64,000 nt of DNA from Bradyrhizobium zhanjiangense (GTDB lineage Bacteria > Pseudomonadota > Alphaproteobacteria > Rhizobiales > Xanthobacteraceae): assembly GCF_004114935.1 (NCBI RefSeq), contig NZ_CP022221.1:4051001-4115000 (forward strand), read 5' to 3'. Position 1 is the stretch's first letter, and each line of letters opens with the position of its first letter. Position numbers and translations under genes: made by a program. Shown piece by piece: positions 1 through 8,576 of this stretch. Below the pieces are notes generated by a model. It was given only the letters and a program-made list of their open reading frames with translations, did no database searches and had not been told where the DNA came from.

Positions 1-307
1 AGCGCGCGCTTTGCGGCGCGGTGAGCGGTACGTTGTCGATGCCTGAGGTGCCGAAGGGATTGCAGCGCAATAGGCGCGCAAGCGTCATCCAGCCGCCGGC
101 CCAGAGTCCGAACCGTTCGATCGCTTCGTCACCATAGACGGAGCAGGTCGGCAGGTGCCGGCAATTGTAACCGACCAGCGGCGAGAGCGTATGGCGGTAG
201 AGCCAGATCAGAGCGCGGCCGAATCTGCGCGGGAGCCGGAGCGCGCCCGCAACGGGATTGGAACAATGCTCGCAGGCTGAATGCTTCTCGCAGGCTGAAT
301 GCTTCAT
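1..307 (-). CDS. yidD: Membrane protein insertion efficiency factor YidD (3' end outside window)
   Basis: A small cytoplasmic, membrane-associated protein thought to help YidC-dependent insertion of inner-membrane proteins. The visible 102 residues carry the family signature: WLYRHTLSPL, then CRHLPTCSVYGDEAIERFG, then RLLRCNPFG. The reading frame runs off the left edge, so the C-terminus is missing. The start is the ATG at 307. The first 12 codons contain an imperfect tandem duplication (KHSAC-E repeated twice), a small in-frame expansion at the N-terminus. Family assignment is secure; the exact start is less so. Confidence 0.9.
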   Translation of the reverse strand, partial: MKHSACEKHSACEHCSNPVAGALRLPRRFGRALIWLYRHTLSPLVGYNCRHLPTCSVYGDEAIERFGLWAGGWMTLARLLRCNPFGTSGIDNVPLTAPQSAR

Positions 308-555
308 GTGCGCTTTGCTGCAACGTTAAGCGACGTACTGCTCGGTTCCAATGCAGGGAACCGTAAGCTGTTGTTTGCGCGCCATATTTTGCCTGCTTTC
401 TGGGAGCAGTGCAGCAAGTATCTGTGGACGAGCTGTATTCGCCCGGATACCATTTTTATGACGCCCGTGTGTAGAAACATACGCCTGTATGATGGACTCA
501 GAGGGCGCTACCGGGGATTGTTTGGGGACCTTTGGGGCTTGGGGAAGGAACCAGA

Positions 556-1467
556 TTGAAACTTCTGAACTCCCTTAATCTTCGCGGCTGGTTGCTAGTG
601 GGAACCGCCGTCTGTGGAGTCGCGCTGGCTGGAGCCGTCGCGACATTCGGGTCGTCAGCGCGAGCCGGTGCTGCCCTCGAAGAGCGCAAGCTGCCGATGA
701 AGTTCAGCTGGGTGGCGTGTGAGCCGAACTGCCGCGGCTGGGTCAGCGCAGTCGGCATCATCACCGCCGATACGCCAAAGGATTTCGAGGAGTTTTCTCG
801 CGGACGCCAGCTCGGCGGCGCCACCGTGGTGCTCGACTCCAGCGGCGGTTCGGTCAACGATGCCATCACGCTGGGCCGGCGCTTCCGCAATCTCGGACTT
901 CTGACCACGGTCGGCATTAGCCTGCCAAACCGCGGCGGGCAAGGCGCCCGTCCGGCGGTCGCGTCCGGGGCCTATTGTGAATCCATGTGCGTGTTCCTGC
1001 TGCTGGCCGGCAAGAAGCGCTACGTGCCGGAAGCCGCCCATGTCCGCGTTCATCAGATCTGGATGGGCGATCGCGCCGACGATGCCAAGGCTGCCAGCTA
1101 CAGCGCGCAGGACCTGATGATCGTGGAACGCGACATCGGCCGTCTCGCCAAATACACCTTCGACATGGGCGGCGCCGGCGATCTGCTGTCGCTCGCGCTC
1201 AGCGTGCCGCCGTGGGAGGATTTGCACGAGCTCGACGCCGGTGAGCTCAAGCTCACCAATCTCGTGACGACGGACCTCGTGGCCGACGTGCTGCCGCATG
1301 TGGACATCTCCGCGCCGGCGATGGCGGAGCTTGCACCGAAGACGCAGGCCAGGTTCGGCACGGGACCGGAGCAGCCTGCCAAGTCGACCAAGACCGCGGA
1401 AGCCTTGGCACCGACCGCCGGCGGCGTGGCCACACCAGCCACACCAGCCGCGGCGACGCAGAAATAA
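556..1467 (+). CDS. Periplasmic ClpP-like protein, function unknown
   Basis: A protein of about 303 residues with one N-terminal hydrophobic segment (LLVGTAVCGVALAGAVATF), so probably exported or membrane anchored. The middle resembles the ClpP/crotonase fold seen in uncharacterised proteobacterial periplasmic proteins: a SSGGSVNDAITLGRRFR stretch (oxyanion-type glycines), then YCESMCVFLLLAGKKR with a serine at the place of the ClpP nucleophile, then VRVHQIW with a candidate histidine. The tail is rich in Ala, Pro and Thr. Two in-frame TTG starts exist, at 532 and 556; I prefer 556 because GGAAGGA lies 5 nt before it. Whether it is an active protease cannot be told from sequence. Confidence 0.7.
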   Translation: MKLLNSLNLRGWLLVGTAVCGVALAGAVATFGSSARAGAALEERKLPMKFSWVACEPNCRGWVSAVGIITADTPKDFEEFSRGRQLGGATVVLDSSGGSVNDAITLGRRFRNLGLLTTVGISLPNRGGQGARPAVASGAYCESMCVFLLLAGKKRYVPEAAHVRVHQIWMGDRADDAKAASYSAQDLMIVERDIGRLAKYTFDMGGAGDLLSLALSVPPWEDLHELDAGELKLTNLVTTDLVADVLPHVDISAPAMAELAPKTQARFGTGPEQPAKSTKTAEALAPTAGGVATPATPAAATQK

Positions 1468-1490
1468 GCTTCTTCTACCGTCGAAACGAC

Positions 1491-1555
1491 GAACCCGGAA
1501 TCTAGAGATTGCGGCACGAGATTCCGGGTTCGCGCAGACGCGCGCCCCGGAATGA
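1491..1555. repeat. Short bradyrhizobial palindromic repeat
   Basis: Inverted arms GAACCCGGAATC (from 1491) and GATTCCGGGTTC (to 1531), followed by GCGCCCCGGAATGA. It belongs to the same repeat class as the longer copy at 3464-3566 and sits just after the stop of the ClpP-like gene. It may act as a 3' stem-loop for either converging gene. Confidence 0.75.
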
Positions 1556-1565
1556 CACTGATGAA

Positions 1566-2021
1566 CTAGCCCTGCGCCGCCGCCGGCTGCTTCGCCTTGG
1601 CCTCGATCTGGCCGATGGCATCCACCACCGCATCGAAGGTCAGGAGCGTCGAGGCATGCCGCGCCTTGTAATCGCGGACCGGCTCGAGGAACTTGATCTC
1701 TTCCCATTTGCCTTGAGGAGGCGCTCCGTTCTCCTTCAGCATCTTGCGAACGGTTTCGCGTAACTCACGGAGTTCGCTCGCAGTCGAGCCGACCACGTGA
1801 CTTGCCATGATGGATGAAGAGGCCTGTCCGAGGGCACAGGCCTTCACGTCATGGGCGAAGTCGGTGACGGTGTCCCCATTCATCTTGAGGTCGACCTTCA
1901 CGGTCGAGCCGCACAGCTTGGAGTGGGCAGTGGCGGAGGCATCGGGGTCCGACAGCCGCCCGAGGCGCGGAATATTCCCGGCCAGTTCGATGATCCGCTT
2001 GTTGTAGATGTCGTTCAGCAT
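1566..2021 (-). CDS. IscU/NifU-like iron-sulfur cluster assembly scaffold
   Basis: A 151-residue protein matching the IscU/SufU scaffold fold, on which iron-sulfur clusters are built before transfer to apoproteins. It starts MLNDIYNKRIIELAGNIP, has the first cluster cysteine in AHSKLCGST and the second in VKACALGQASS. The third position, usually Cys in an RxKCA context, reads KARHAST, so a His stands there. A C-terminal Ala/Lys/Gln tail follows. No other Isc or Suf gene is adjacent. Scaffold-like ancestry is clear; the missing third cysteine means cluster assembly should not be assumed. Confidence 0.8.
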   Translation of the reverse strand: MLNDIYNKRIIELAGNIPRLGRLSDPDASATAHSKLCGSTVKVDLKMNGDTVTDFAHDVKACALGQASSSIMASHVVGSTASELRELRETVRKMLKENGAPPQGKWEEIKFLEPVRDYKARHASTLLTFDAVVDAIGQIEAKAKQPAAAQG

Positions 2022-2256
2022 GTGATGGAGTCCAACACTTCCGCACCGGATCGGCCTTGGCGCGCGCCGTCCACGGTCCTATATAGGGGCGGAACCGGCG
2101 GAAAAATAGTCCAGCGGGGGTGGCCCAGACCATGCGGCCGACGTTGGTGGAGAGGATCTTTTCCACCAGGTTCAATTATTCTGTTCAGGCGTCCGGCGGC
2201 TTGCCGCCCCGTCTGCCGGTGACACTCCGGCCGCAAGGCCGTCGAACGGAGTCGAT

Positions 2257-2949
2257 ATGGACGCCACGATCAAATCCATCCGCCCCAACAAGCCTTCCGA
2301 TCGGCAGCCCGAGAGCCGCCCCGCCGAGCTTGATCCTGCCGAATTCCTCGCGGTCGCCGTCCGCGCCGACCAGCCGCGCCCGGCGCGCGCCGAGGCGGAA
2401 GCGGCGGTGAAGACGCTGCTCGCCTATATCGGCGAGAACACCGAACGCGAAGGCCTGCTCGACACCCCGCGCCGTGTGGTCGAGGCCTTCGACGAGCTCT
2501 ATCAGGGCTATCACCAATGCCCGGCCGAGGTGCTCGACCGCACCTTTGGTGAGACGGCGGGCTATGATGATTTCGTCCTGGTCCGCGACATCGAATTCAC
2601 CTCGCAATGCGAGCATCACATGATGCCGTTCTACGGCAAGGCGCACATCGCCTATACGCCGGTGGAACGCGTTGTTGGCCTGTCCAAGCTCGCGCGCCTG
2701 ACGGATATCTTCGCCCGCCGGCTGCAGACCCAGGAGCATCTGACGGCCCAGATCGCGGCCGCCATCGACGAGATCCTCAAGCCGCGCGGCGTGGCGGTGC
2801 TGATCGAGGCCGAGCATACCTGCATGTCGGTGCGTGGCGTCGCCAAGCATGGCGCCTCCACCTTCACCAGCCGCTTCACCGGCATGTTCCGCGACAATCC
2901 CGCGGAGCAGGCCCGCTTCCTGTCCCTGGTGCGAGGCACGACGCGCTGA
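2257..2949 (+). CDS. folE: GTP cyclohydrolase I
   Basis: Converts GTP to 7,8-dihydroneopterin triphosphate, the first step of tetrahydrofolate synthesis. The 230-residue protein has the expected catalytic core: [14 protein letters not shown] near residue 61, then [10 protein letters not shown] with Cys118 and His121, then [11 protein letters not shown] with Cys189. These three are the predicted zinc ligands. The first 45 residues are a poorly conserved Pro/Arg-rich extension, common in alphaproteobacterial versions. The ATG at 2257 begins the longest reading consistent with the family. hisI follows 84 bp downstream with a palindromic repeat between them. Confidence 0.95.
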   Translation: MDATIKSIRPNKPSDRQPESRPAELDPAEFLAVAVRADQPRPARAEAEAAVKTLLAYIGENTEREGLLDTPRRVVEAFDELYQGYHQCPAEVLDRTFGETAGYDDFVLVRDIEFTSQCEHHMMPFYGKAHIAYTPVERVVGLSKLARLTDIFARRLQTQEHLTAQIAAAIDEILKPRGVAVLIEAEHTCMSVRGVAKHGASTFTSRFTGMFRDNPAEQARFLSLVRGTTR

Positions 2950-2971
2950 CCTCGCAAGGCCTTATTTTTTT

Positions 2972-3020
2972 GAGCATGATCTTTTCGGAAAACCGCTTCA
3001 CACTTTTCCGGATCATGCTC
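2972..3020. repeat. 49-bp repeat, first copy
   Basis: Begins GAGCATGATCTTTTCGG and ends CCGGATCATGCTC. An exact reverse-complement copy of all 49 bp lies at 29353-29401. The ends are complementary, so it can fold as a hairpin. It lies between folE and hisI and reaches to 13 nt before the hisI start, so it forms part of the hisI leader. Confidence 0.9.
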
Positions 3021-3033
3021 GAGCGAGGGTCCC

Positions 3034-3456
3034 GTGTCCGCTCACTCCCATGAGATCGAGGAAGGTCTCGCCTTCCTGCCCAAGTTCGACGCGAGCGGTC
3101 TCGTGACCTGCGTCGCGACCGATGTCGCCACGGGCGATGTGCTCATGGTCGCGCACATGAACGCGGAGGCGCTGCGCAAGACGATCGCGACCGGCGAGGC
3201 TTGGTACTTCAGCCGCTCGCGCAATGCCTTGTGGCGAAAAGGTGAGACATCGGGTCAGACCCAGCGCGTCGTCGAGATGCGCACCGATTGCGACCAGGAC
3301 GCGATTTGGATCCGCGTCGAGCAGATCGGCGCGGCGTGCCACACCGGGCGCAGGTCCTGCTTCTACCGCAAGGTGGAGGGAGAGGGCACCGGTGCGAAGC
3401 TCGTGTTCGTCGATGCGGAACGGCTGTTCGATCCGGACGCGGTCTATAAGAAATAG
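3034..3456 (+). CDS. hisI: Phosphoribosyl-AMP cyclohydrolase
   Basis: Third step of histidine synthesis: opens the adenine ring of phosphoribosyl-AMP. The length of 140 residues is that of the stand-alone enzyme, without a HisE domain. Visible signatures are [18 protein letters not shown] near residue 57, the metal-binding DCDQDA (Asp85, Asp87, Asp89), and [10 protein letters not shown] with Cys102 and Cys109. The start is GTG 3034 with GAGCGAGGG upstream. A 49-bp palindromic repeat occupies the leader just ahead of the ribosome-binding site. No other his genes are visible nearby. Confidence 0.95.
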   Translation: MSAHSHEIEEGLAFLPKFDASGLVTCVATDVATGDVLMVAHMNAEALRKTIATGEAWYFSRSRNALWRKGETSGQTQRVVEMRTDCDQDAIWIRVEQIGAACHTGRRSCFYRKVEGEGTGAKLVFVDAERLFDPDAVYKK

Positions 3457-3463
3457 CAAGCTG

Positions 3464-3566
3464 TCATTCCGGGGCGCGCGCGTAGCGCGAGCCCGGAATC
3501 CATTGCAGGGCATCGCGCGCGGCTCAATGGATTCCGGGCTCGCACCTACGGTGCGCCCCGGAATGA
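3464..3566. repeat. Long palindromic repeat after hisI
   Basis: Outer arms TCATTCCGGGGCGC (from 3464) and GCGCCCCGGAATGA (to 3566), with inner arms around CCCGGAATCCATTG and its complement. The whole element folds on itself and starts 8 bp after the hisI stop. It is of the same class as 1491-1555. Confidence 0.85.
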
Positions 3567-3674
3567 CCGTGAGGGCTAAATTAACCCGGCATTAACCATA
3601 CCTGTCCCACGGTGAGACGACAGGGCGCCGAATTGCCGGCGCCGCTCAACGCCGCGCGGGGCGGGCACTTCATC

Positions 3675-4694
3675 ATGTCGGTCGACAATTTCAGTGCGAC
3701 GCAGACGGCCGGTCTCGATCCGTCGCGGGCGCGCGTTGCCGGCGCGATCAAGCAGGCCTCCAATATCTCCGGCGTCAGCTTCCAGTACATGTTGACCACT
3801 GCCAAGATGGAATCGGATTTCGATCCGACGGCCGGTGCCACCACCTCGTCTGCGCACGGGCTCTATCAGTTCATCGACCAGACCTGGCTTGGCACCGTGA
3901 AGGAGGCCGGCACCCAACTCGGCTATGGCAGCTATGCCGACGCCATCACTAGGACCTCGTCGGGCACCTACACCGTCGATGATCCCCTGGTGAAGCGGTC
4001 GATCATGAAGCTGCGCGACGATCCGGAGGCTGCATCCAACATGGCTGCGGCGCTGACGCAGTCGAACAGTTTCAAGCTCACCGGCCTGCTCGGGCGCAGG
4101 CCGAGCGACAGCGAACTCTACATGGCCCATTTCATGGGCGTCGGCGGCGCCGCGAAACTGATCGCCAATGCCGAGGACAATCCGCAAGCCGTCGGTGCGC
4201 GGCTATTTCCCAACGCGGCCGCCGCCAACCGCTCGATTTTCTACGCCAAAGATGGCCGCGCCCGCAGCGTCTCCGAAGTCTATTCGGTGCTCGACGCGCG
4301 CTATGCCAGCGCGGCCAATTCGAAAGTGACGCGCAGCGCGATGGCGATGTATGGCGATACGCCCACGACGACGCAGGTCGCGAGCGCGAATGGCGTGCAG
4401 CCCGCTGCGCCGGTCATCGACAACGCGGCTTATCTCCAGACCTTCCCGAATACTCGCGCCGTGACGCCCGTCGGTGCGACGTCGCCAGCGACGCTCGCGG
4501 ACAATGCGCCGAGCACGCCGGTGTTTCGTTCGATCTATCAGCCCGGCGACGTCACGCAGCCGGTCTCGACCACCGTGCAGAAATTGTGGGGCAACAACGC
4601 CTCACTCACTTCGGTCGCATCCGCGACGCCGGACATGCGGCCGCCGCAGCCGCTCGATCTCTTCAGCGATCGCAGCGGCACGTTCTCGAGCTAA
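3675..4694 (+). CDS. Lytic transglycosylase-like (SLT domain) protein
   Basis: A 339-residue protein likely to cleave peptidoglycan glycan strands. The SLT-type motif is near the N-terminus: Glu46 in KMESDFDPTAG followed by HGLYQFIDQTW (61-71). The rest (about 150-339) is a low-complexity Ala/Thr/Pro-rich tail without recognisable domain. I placed the start at ATG 3675 (MSVDNFSATQ); an in-frame extension to 3612 lacks a convincing signal. No signal peptide is seen, unlike classical Slt enzymes, so it may use another export route, for example a flagellar or secretion-system one; that is inference. Confidence 0.75.
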   Translation: MSVDNFSATQTAGLDPSRARVAGAIKQASNISGVSFQYMLTTAKMESDFDPTAGATTSSAHGLYQFIDQTWLGTVKEAGTQLGYGSYADAITRTSSGTYTVDDPLVKRSIMKLRDDPEAASNMAAALTQSNSFKLTGLLGRRPSDSELYMAHFMGVGGAAKLIANAEDNPQAVGARLFPNAAAANRSIFYAKDGRARSVSEVYSVLDARYASAANSKVTRSAMAMYGDTPTTTQVASANGVQPAAPVIDNAAYLQTFPNTRAVTPVGATSPATLADNAPSTPVFRSIYQPGDVTQPVSTTVQKLWGNNASLTSVASATPDMRPPQPLDLFSDRSGTFSS

Positions 4695-4954
4695 CTCACT
4701 GATCGAAGAATAATCGCTCGCGTCCCGGACGCGCCGCGCTGCATCCGTGCACGAAATCCAGATCTTTGTGCGGTGCGTGGGCGAGGGCTCGCGCTCTCTC
4801 GTGTCCCGGACGCCGCGGCCTTTGTTCCCTTAACAAAACGTCAATAAAACCAGCCAGTTATGGTGAACGCTTTGTTAAGCGTCGTGGTTTATTTTGTGTT
4901 GCAGGTGACAAGCCGTCACCATTTTTCGTTTTCGTTGCGTAAGCCGGAAGCACC

Positions 4955-6130
4955 ATGATTGTTCGGCAGTTCATTAATTGGATCAGGACGGCGTCCGCCG
5001 GGGAGCGGGCCGAGGCGACGCGGGCGTTGGCCCGGGCCTGGCTGATCTCGGATCTTTCTCATGACGATCGCGTCGCCGCCGAAGGCGCGCTCTTGATGTT
5101 GCTCGACGATCCCTCGCCGCTGGTGCGGCAGGCGATGGCCGAAGCCTTTGCGCGCAGCACCGAGGCGCCGGCTGCAATCGTGCGGGCACTGTCGGCGGAT
5201 CAGCCGACGGTTGCGCTGCCCGTGCTCGAACATTCTCCGCTGCTGATCGATGCCGATCTCGTCGACATCGTCGCCACCGGCAATGACGAGGTGCAGTGCG
5301 CGGTCGCCCGCCGTATAGCGCTGCCGGTATCGGTCTGTGCCGCCATCGCCGAGGTCGGCTGCGCGGCTGCGGCGCTGGAGCTGATCGAAAATCCCCATGC
5401 CGAGCTCGCGCCGTTCTCCTGGAACCGCATCGTCGAGCGCCACGGCCATCTCGCCGCGATCCGCGAGGCGATGCTGGTGCTGGAGGATCTGCCGGCCGCA
5501 ACGCGCGCGGCGCTGGTGACCAAGCTTTCCGAGACCCTTGCGCAGTTCGTCGTGGCCCGAAACTGGCTGAGTGCCGACCGTGCCGAGCGCATCACGATCG
5601 AGGCGCGCGATCGCTCCACCATGAACATCGCAGCGCGCTCGCGTGGCGAGGACATGCAGGGCCTGGTGCGTCACCTGCGCATCACCGGCCAGCTCACCGC
5701 GGGTCTGATCCTGCGGGCGCTGCTGTCGAGCAATCTCGACCTGTTCGATGCGGCGCTCGCTGAACTCGCCGATCTGCCGCTGGCGCGCGTCTCGGCGCTG
5801 CTGCACGACCGCGGCGGCAACAGCCTGCACGCGCTGCTCCGCCGCGCCGGGCTGCCCGAGGCGACATTCGCGGCATTCCAGGTCGCACTCGATGCCTGCC
5901 ACGAGCAGGGCTTCGTCGACAGTGATGATGGTGCGGCGCGGCTGCGCCGGCGCATGGTCGAGCGCGTGCTTACCCATTGCGAGACCGACCGCGGCGCGAC
6001 CGAACCGCTGATGGTCCTGCTCCGCCGCTTCGCCACCGAGTCCGCGCGCGAAGAGGCACGACTGTTCTGCGACGAGCTCGTCGCCGAGGATGCGGTCGAT
6101 CCGGTCTATGATGATCTGATTGCGGCCTGA
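4955..6130 (+). CDS. DUF2336 family protein
   Basis: A 391-residue, mostly helical protein with HEAT-like repeats near the N-terminus (LLMLLDDPSPLVRQAMAEAFA) that matches the alphaproteobacterial DUF2336 family in length and layout. No catalytic motif or membrane segment is visible. The upstream 260 bp contain no gene but do hold GC-rich inverted segments with TCCCGGACGC. The downstream space is occupied by a palindromic repeat. Function unknown. Confidence 0.75.
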   Translation: MIVRQFINWIRTASAGERAEATRALARAWLISDLSHDDRVAAEGALLMLLDDPSPLVRQAMAEAFARSTEAPAAIVRALSADQPTVALPVLEHSPLLIDADLVDIVATGNDEVQCAVARRIALPVSVCAAIAEVGCAAAALELIENPHAELAPFSWNRIVERHGHLAAIREAMLVLEDLPAATRAALVTKLSETLAQFVVARNWLSADRAERITIEARDRSTMNIAARSRGEDMQGLVRHLRITGQLTAGLILRALLSSNLDLFDAALAELADLPLARVSALLHDRGGNSLHALLRRAGLPEATFAAFQVALDACHEQGFVDSDDGAARLRRRMVERVLTHCETDRGATEPLMVLLRRFATESAREEARLFCDELVAEDAVDPVYDDLIAA

Positions 6131-6138
6131 CGAGACGC

Positions 6139-6232
6139 CGTAGGGTGGGCAAAGGCGCATCGCGCCGTGCCCACCGCTTCTTCACACAGATCATGTTGAT
6201 TGGTGGGCACGCTCCGCTTTGCCCACCCTACG
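6139..6232. repeat. Palindromic repeat with CGTAGGGTGGGCAAA arms
   Basis: Perfect 15-bp inverted arms at 6139-6153 and 6218-6232, with a second inner pair (GTGCCCACC / GGTGGGCAC). It lies between the converging DUF2336 and HPt genes. Different family from the CCCGGAAT repeats. Confidence 0.85.
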
Positions 6233-6303
6233 ATTCTGATCGTGTCGATAGAGCGGAGTCGAAGCCCCAAACTCCATCATTGCCAGAGGAAAGAGCTGAG
6301 CCC

Positions 6304-6882
6304 TTACTCCGTCGGCGCAATGCTTGGTGCCAGGATTACCTCGAGATGCTCGGGGCGGTCGCGGTTGACGTGGGCGAGATATTCGTCGGCGACCTTGCGC
6401 AGGCGCCGGCTGAGCTCGGCGGAGACGCTGATGCTGTCGAGCCTGGTGTTCTCGTGCACGATGGCGAGGATCGCGTTGATGTGGTGCGTGAACAGCTCGG
6501 CCGGCACCTTCGAAAGATCCGGCGCATGCTCGATGACGCGGCACAGGCTCTCGGCGATTCCCGCTGCCGAAGCAAAGCCGAACGTCGCCGCATCGCCCTT
6601 GATGTCGTGCGCGGCGTGGAACAGCTCATCGCGCAGCTTCTTGGTGAAGCCATCCCGCTGCACGGCGGTCCAGGCGGCGGACAGTCTCTGGACCTCGATC
6701 GTCATCCAGTTCCTGAATTCGCCGGAAAGGCCCGCCAGCGCCTGCTCGGCGCGGGCGACCGGATCGTCCATGTCCTTGTCTTCGACCCGGCGCAGCACCT
6801 TTCGCAAGGGATTGGGCTGCCTGATGACGTGATGCGTGGCGAAGGCCGTGACCTCGATGTCCTTTGCGCTGTTCTTCGCCAT
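6304..6882 (-). CDS. HPt-domain protein
   Basis: A 192-residue protein with a histidine phosphotransfer domain: FHAAHDIKGDAATFGF contains the phosphoacceptor His92 in the HxxKG(D/S) pattern. It has no kinase or receiver domain, so it should relay phosphate between a hybrid kinase and a response regulator. It lies 19 bp downstream of the receiver-only gene in the same direction, which suggests co-transcription and a partner relationship. Start ATG 6882 (MAKNSAKD). Confidence 0.85.
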   Translation of the reverse strand: MAKNSAKDIEVTAFATHHVIRQPNPLRKVLRRVEDKDMDDPVARAEQALAGLSGEFRNWMTIEVQRLSAAWTAVQRDGFTKKLRDELFHAAHDIKGDAATFGFASAAGIAESLCRVIEHAPDLSKVPAELFTHHINAILAIVHENTRLDSISVSAELSRRLRKVADEYLAHVNRDRPEHLEVILAPSIAPTE

Positions 6883-6901
6883 GATGCCTGCCTCGTGTGC
6901 G

Positions 6902-7447
6902 CTAGATGGAGGAGCGGGCCTTGTCGAGCAACGAGGGCTGCTGGAGCACCTCGTGCTTTTCGCCGACGCGGCGTTCCGGGCCCATATAGGCGGAGTTGGT
7001 GTTGCGGCGCCGGTCCGGGCCGAAATAGGTCTTGGTCTTGATGAAGGGGCGGGGATTGGCGACCACGTTGAGGATGCGCTGATAGAGCCCCTTGGCAGAG
7101 ATCGGCTTGGCCAGGAATTCGGTGACGCCGGCATCGCGCGCGACCGTGACGCGACGCTTCTCGGAATGGCCGGTCAGCATGATGATCGGCGCGTAGGGAT
7201 TACCCTTCGACTCCGGCTGGCGGATCATCTGCGCAAGCTCGAGCCCGTCGAAGATCGGCATCGCCCAGTCGGTGATGACGATGTCGGGCACGTAATGGCT
7301 GTACATTTCCAGCGCCGTGGCGCCGTCCTCGGCCTCGTAGACTTCGCGTGCGCCGAACGAATGCAGCAGCGTCCGCAGGATGCGGCGCATATGCGGATTG
7401 TCGTCGCAGACGAGGAAGCGCAGCTTGTTGAAGTCGATGCGGAACAT
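6902..7447 (-). CDS. Receiver-domain response regulator
   Basis: A 181-residue protein made of one CheY-like receiver and a short tail. It shows the acidic pair Asp15/Asp16 (VCDDN), phosphoacceptor Asp60 (VITDWAMP), Thr92 (MLTGHS) and Lys114 (LAKPI). The tail after about residue 130 has two similar short blocks (FGPDRRR, MGPERRV) and no DNA-binding domain, so output is likely by protein contact. It is the first gene of a two-gene operon with the HPt protein. Confidence 0.9.
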   Translation of the reverse strand: MFRIDFNKLRFLVCDDNPHMRRILRTLLHSFGAREVYEAEDGATALEMYSHYVPDIVITDWAMPIFDGLELAQMIRQPESKGNPYAPIIMLTGHSEKRRVTVARDAGVTEFLAKPISAKGLYQRILNVVANPRPFIKTKTYFGPDRRRNTNSAYMGPERRVGEKHEVLQQPSLLDKARSSI

Positions 7448-7544
7448 GACGCCCGGGCCAAAGCGGTCAACCTTCGTTAACCATATCGTGGCGGGGGTTA
7501 ATGAAGGGTTGCGATCGGCTCTCCGGACGGGGCTGACCGGCGGC

Positions 7545-8324
7545 TCAATAGCCGAACTGTTCGCGCAGAATCCGCTCTTCCAGGCTGTGACCGGGATCGA
7601 ACAGCATCCGCATCGAGATGGTCTTGTCGGAGAGGACCTCGACCCGGAGGACGTCGCGCACCTCGTCGTGGTCGGCGACCGCCGCGACGGGGCGCTTGTC
7701 GCCCTCGAGCACCTCGATCACGACATAGGCTGTGTTGGGCAGCAGCGCGCCGCGCCAGCGGCGCGGGCGGAAGGCGCTGATCGGCGTCAGCGCCAGCATC
7801 GCGGCGTTGATCGGCAGGATCGGCCCCTGGGCGGACAGGTTGTAGGCGGTCGATCCCGCCGGCGTCGCCACCAAGATGCCGTCAGCGATCAGCTCGGACA
7901 TGCGCTCTCGCTCGTCGATCAGGATCCTCAAGCGTGCCGCCTGATAGGTCTGCCGGAACAGGGCGACCTCGTTGATGGCGTGATGCAGGTGGACGCGGTC
8001 GTTGACGTCGGTCGCCCGCATCAGGAGCGGATTGATCTCGGATTCGTGCGCCGCCTCGAGCCGCCTGCGCAGATCGTGCGTCGAGTATTCGTTCATCAGG
8101 AAGCCGACCGTGCCGCGGTGCATGCCGTAGATCGGCTTTCCCGTGTGCATGTTCTGGTGCAGAGTCTGGAGCATCAAGCCGTCGCCGCCGAGCGCGACGA
8201 CGACATCGGCTTCCCTGGGGTCGCAATTGCCATAGTCCCGGGTGAGCTGGGCGAAGGCGGACTGCGCCTCGCTGCTCGGGCTGGCGACGAAGGCGATCCG
8301 GTCGTATCGCGAGGTCTTGGTCAT
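7545..8324 (-). CDS. nadK: NAD kinase
   Basis: Phosphorylates NAD to NADP. The 259-residue protein has GGDG (46-49, [11 protein letters not shown]), [14 protein letters not shown], the AINEVALFR motif and [16 protein letters not shown]. All are hallmarks of the NAD kinase family. The start is ATG 8324 ([10 protein letters not shown]). The same frame stays open for a further 2.3 kb upstream, but that stretch is antisense to the carboxypeptidase gene and is not coding. Confidence 0.95.
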   Translation of the reverse strand: MTKTSRYDRIAFVASPSSEAQSAFAQLTRDYGNCDPREADVVVALGGDGLMLQTLHQNMHTGKPIYGMHRGTVGFLMNEYSTHDLRRRLEAAHESEINPLLMRATDVNDRVHLHHAINEVALFRQTYQAARLRILIDERERMSELIADGILVATPAGSTAYNLSAQGPILPINAAMLALTPISAFRPRRWRGALLPNTAYVVIEVLEGDKRPVAAVADHDEVRDVLRVEVLSDKTISMRMLFDPGHSLEERILREQFGY

Positions 8325-8576
8325 GGCTTCCCGGGCAGGTGCCGCTGGCTCGAGTAAGTTCCGCCCGGCTCGTCTATACGACCTGGGCCTCGATTGTCGA
8401 GGAGGACCGCCTTTCAAGGCAAACGGGCGACCGCCGGGTTCAGGACAAAACAGGGGCGTTTCAAGCCCGGTCGGCCTCTTCGAGGGGCGCCGGGCCGATG
8501 ATCCCCCAAACCGTCGTAATTTCGCGCTAGTCTTTCCGTTGGCACCGGCTTTCAGAGCCGGGCACGGAGAACGATC

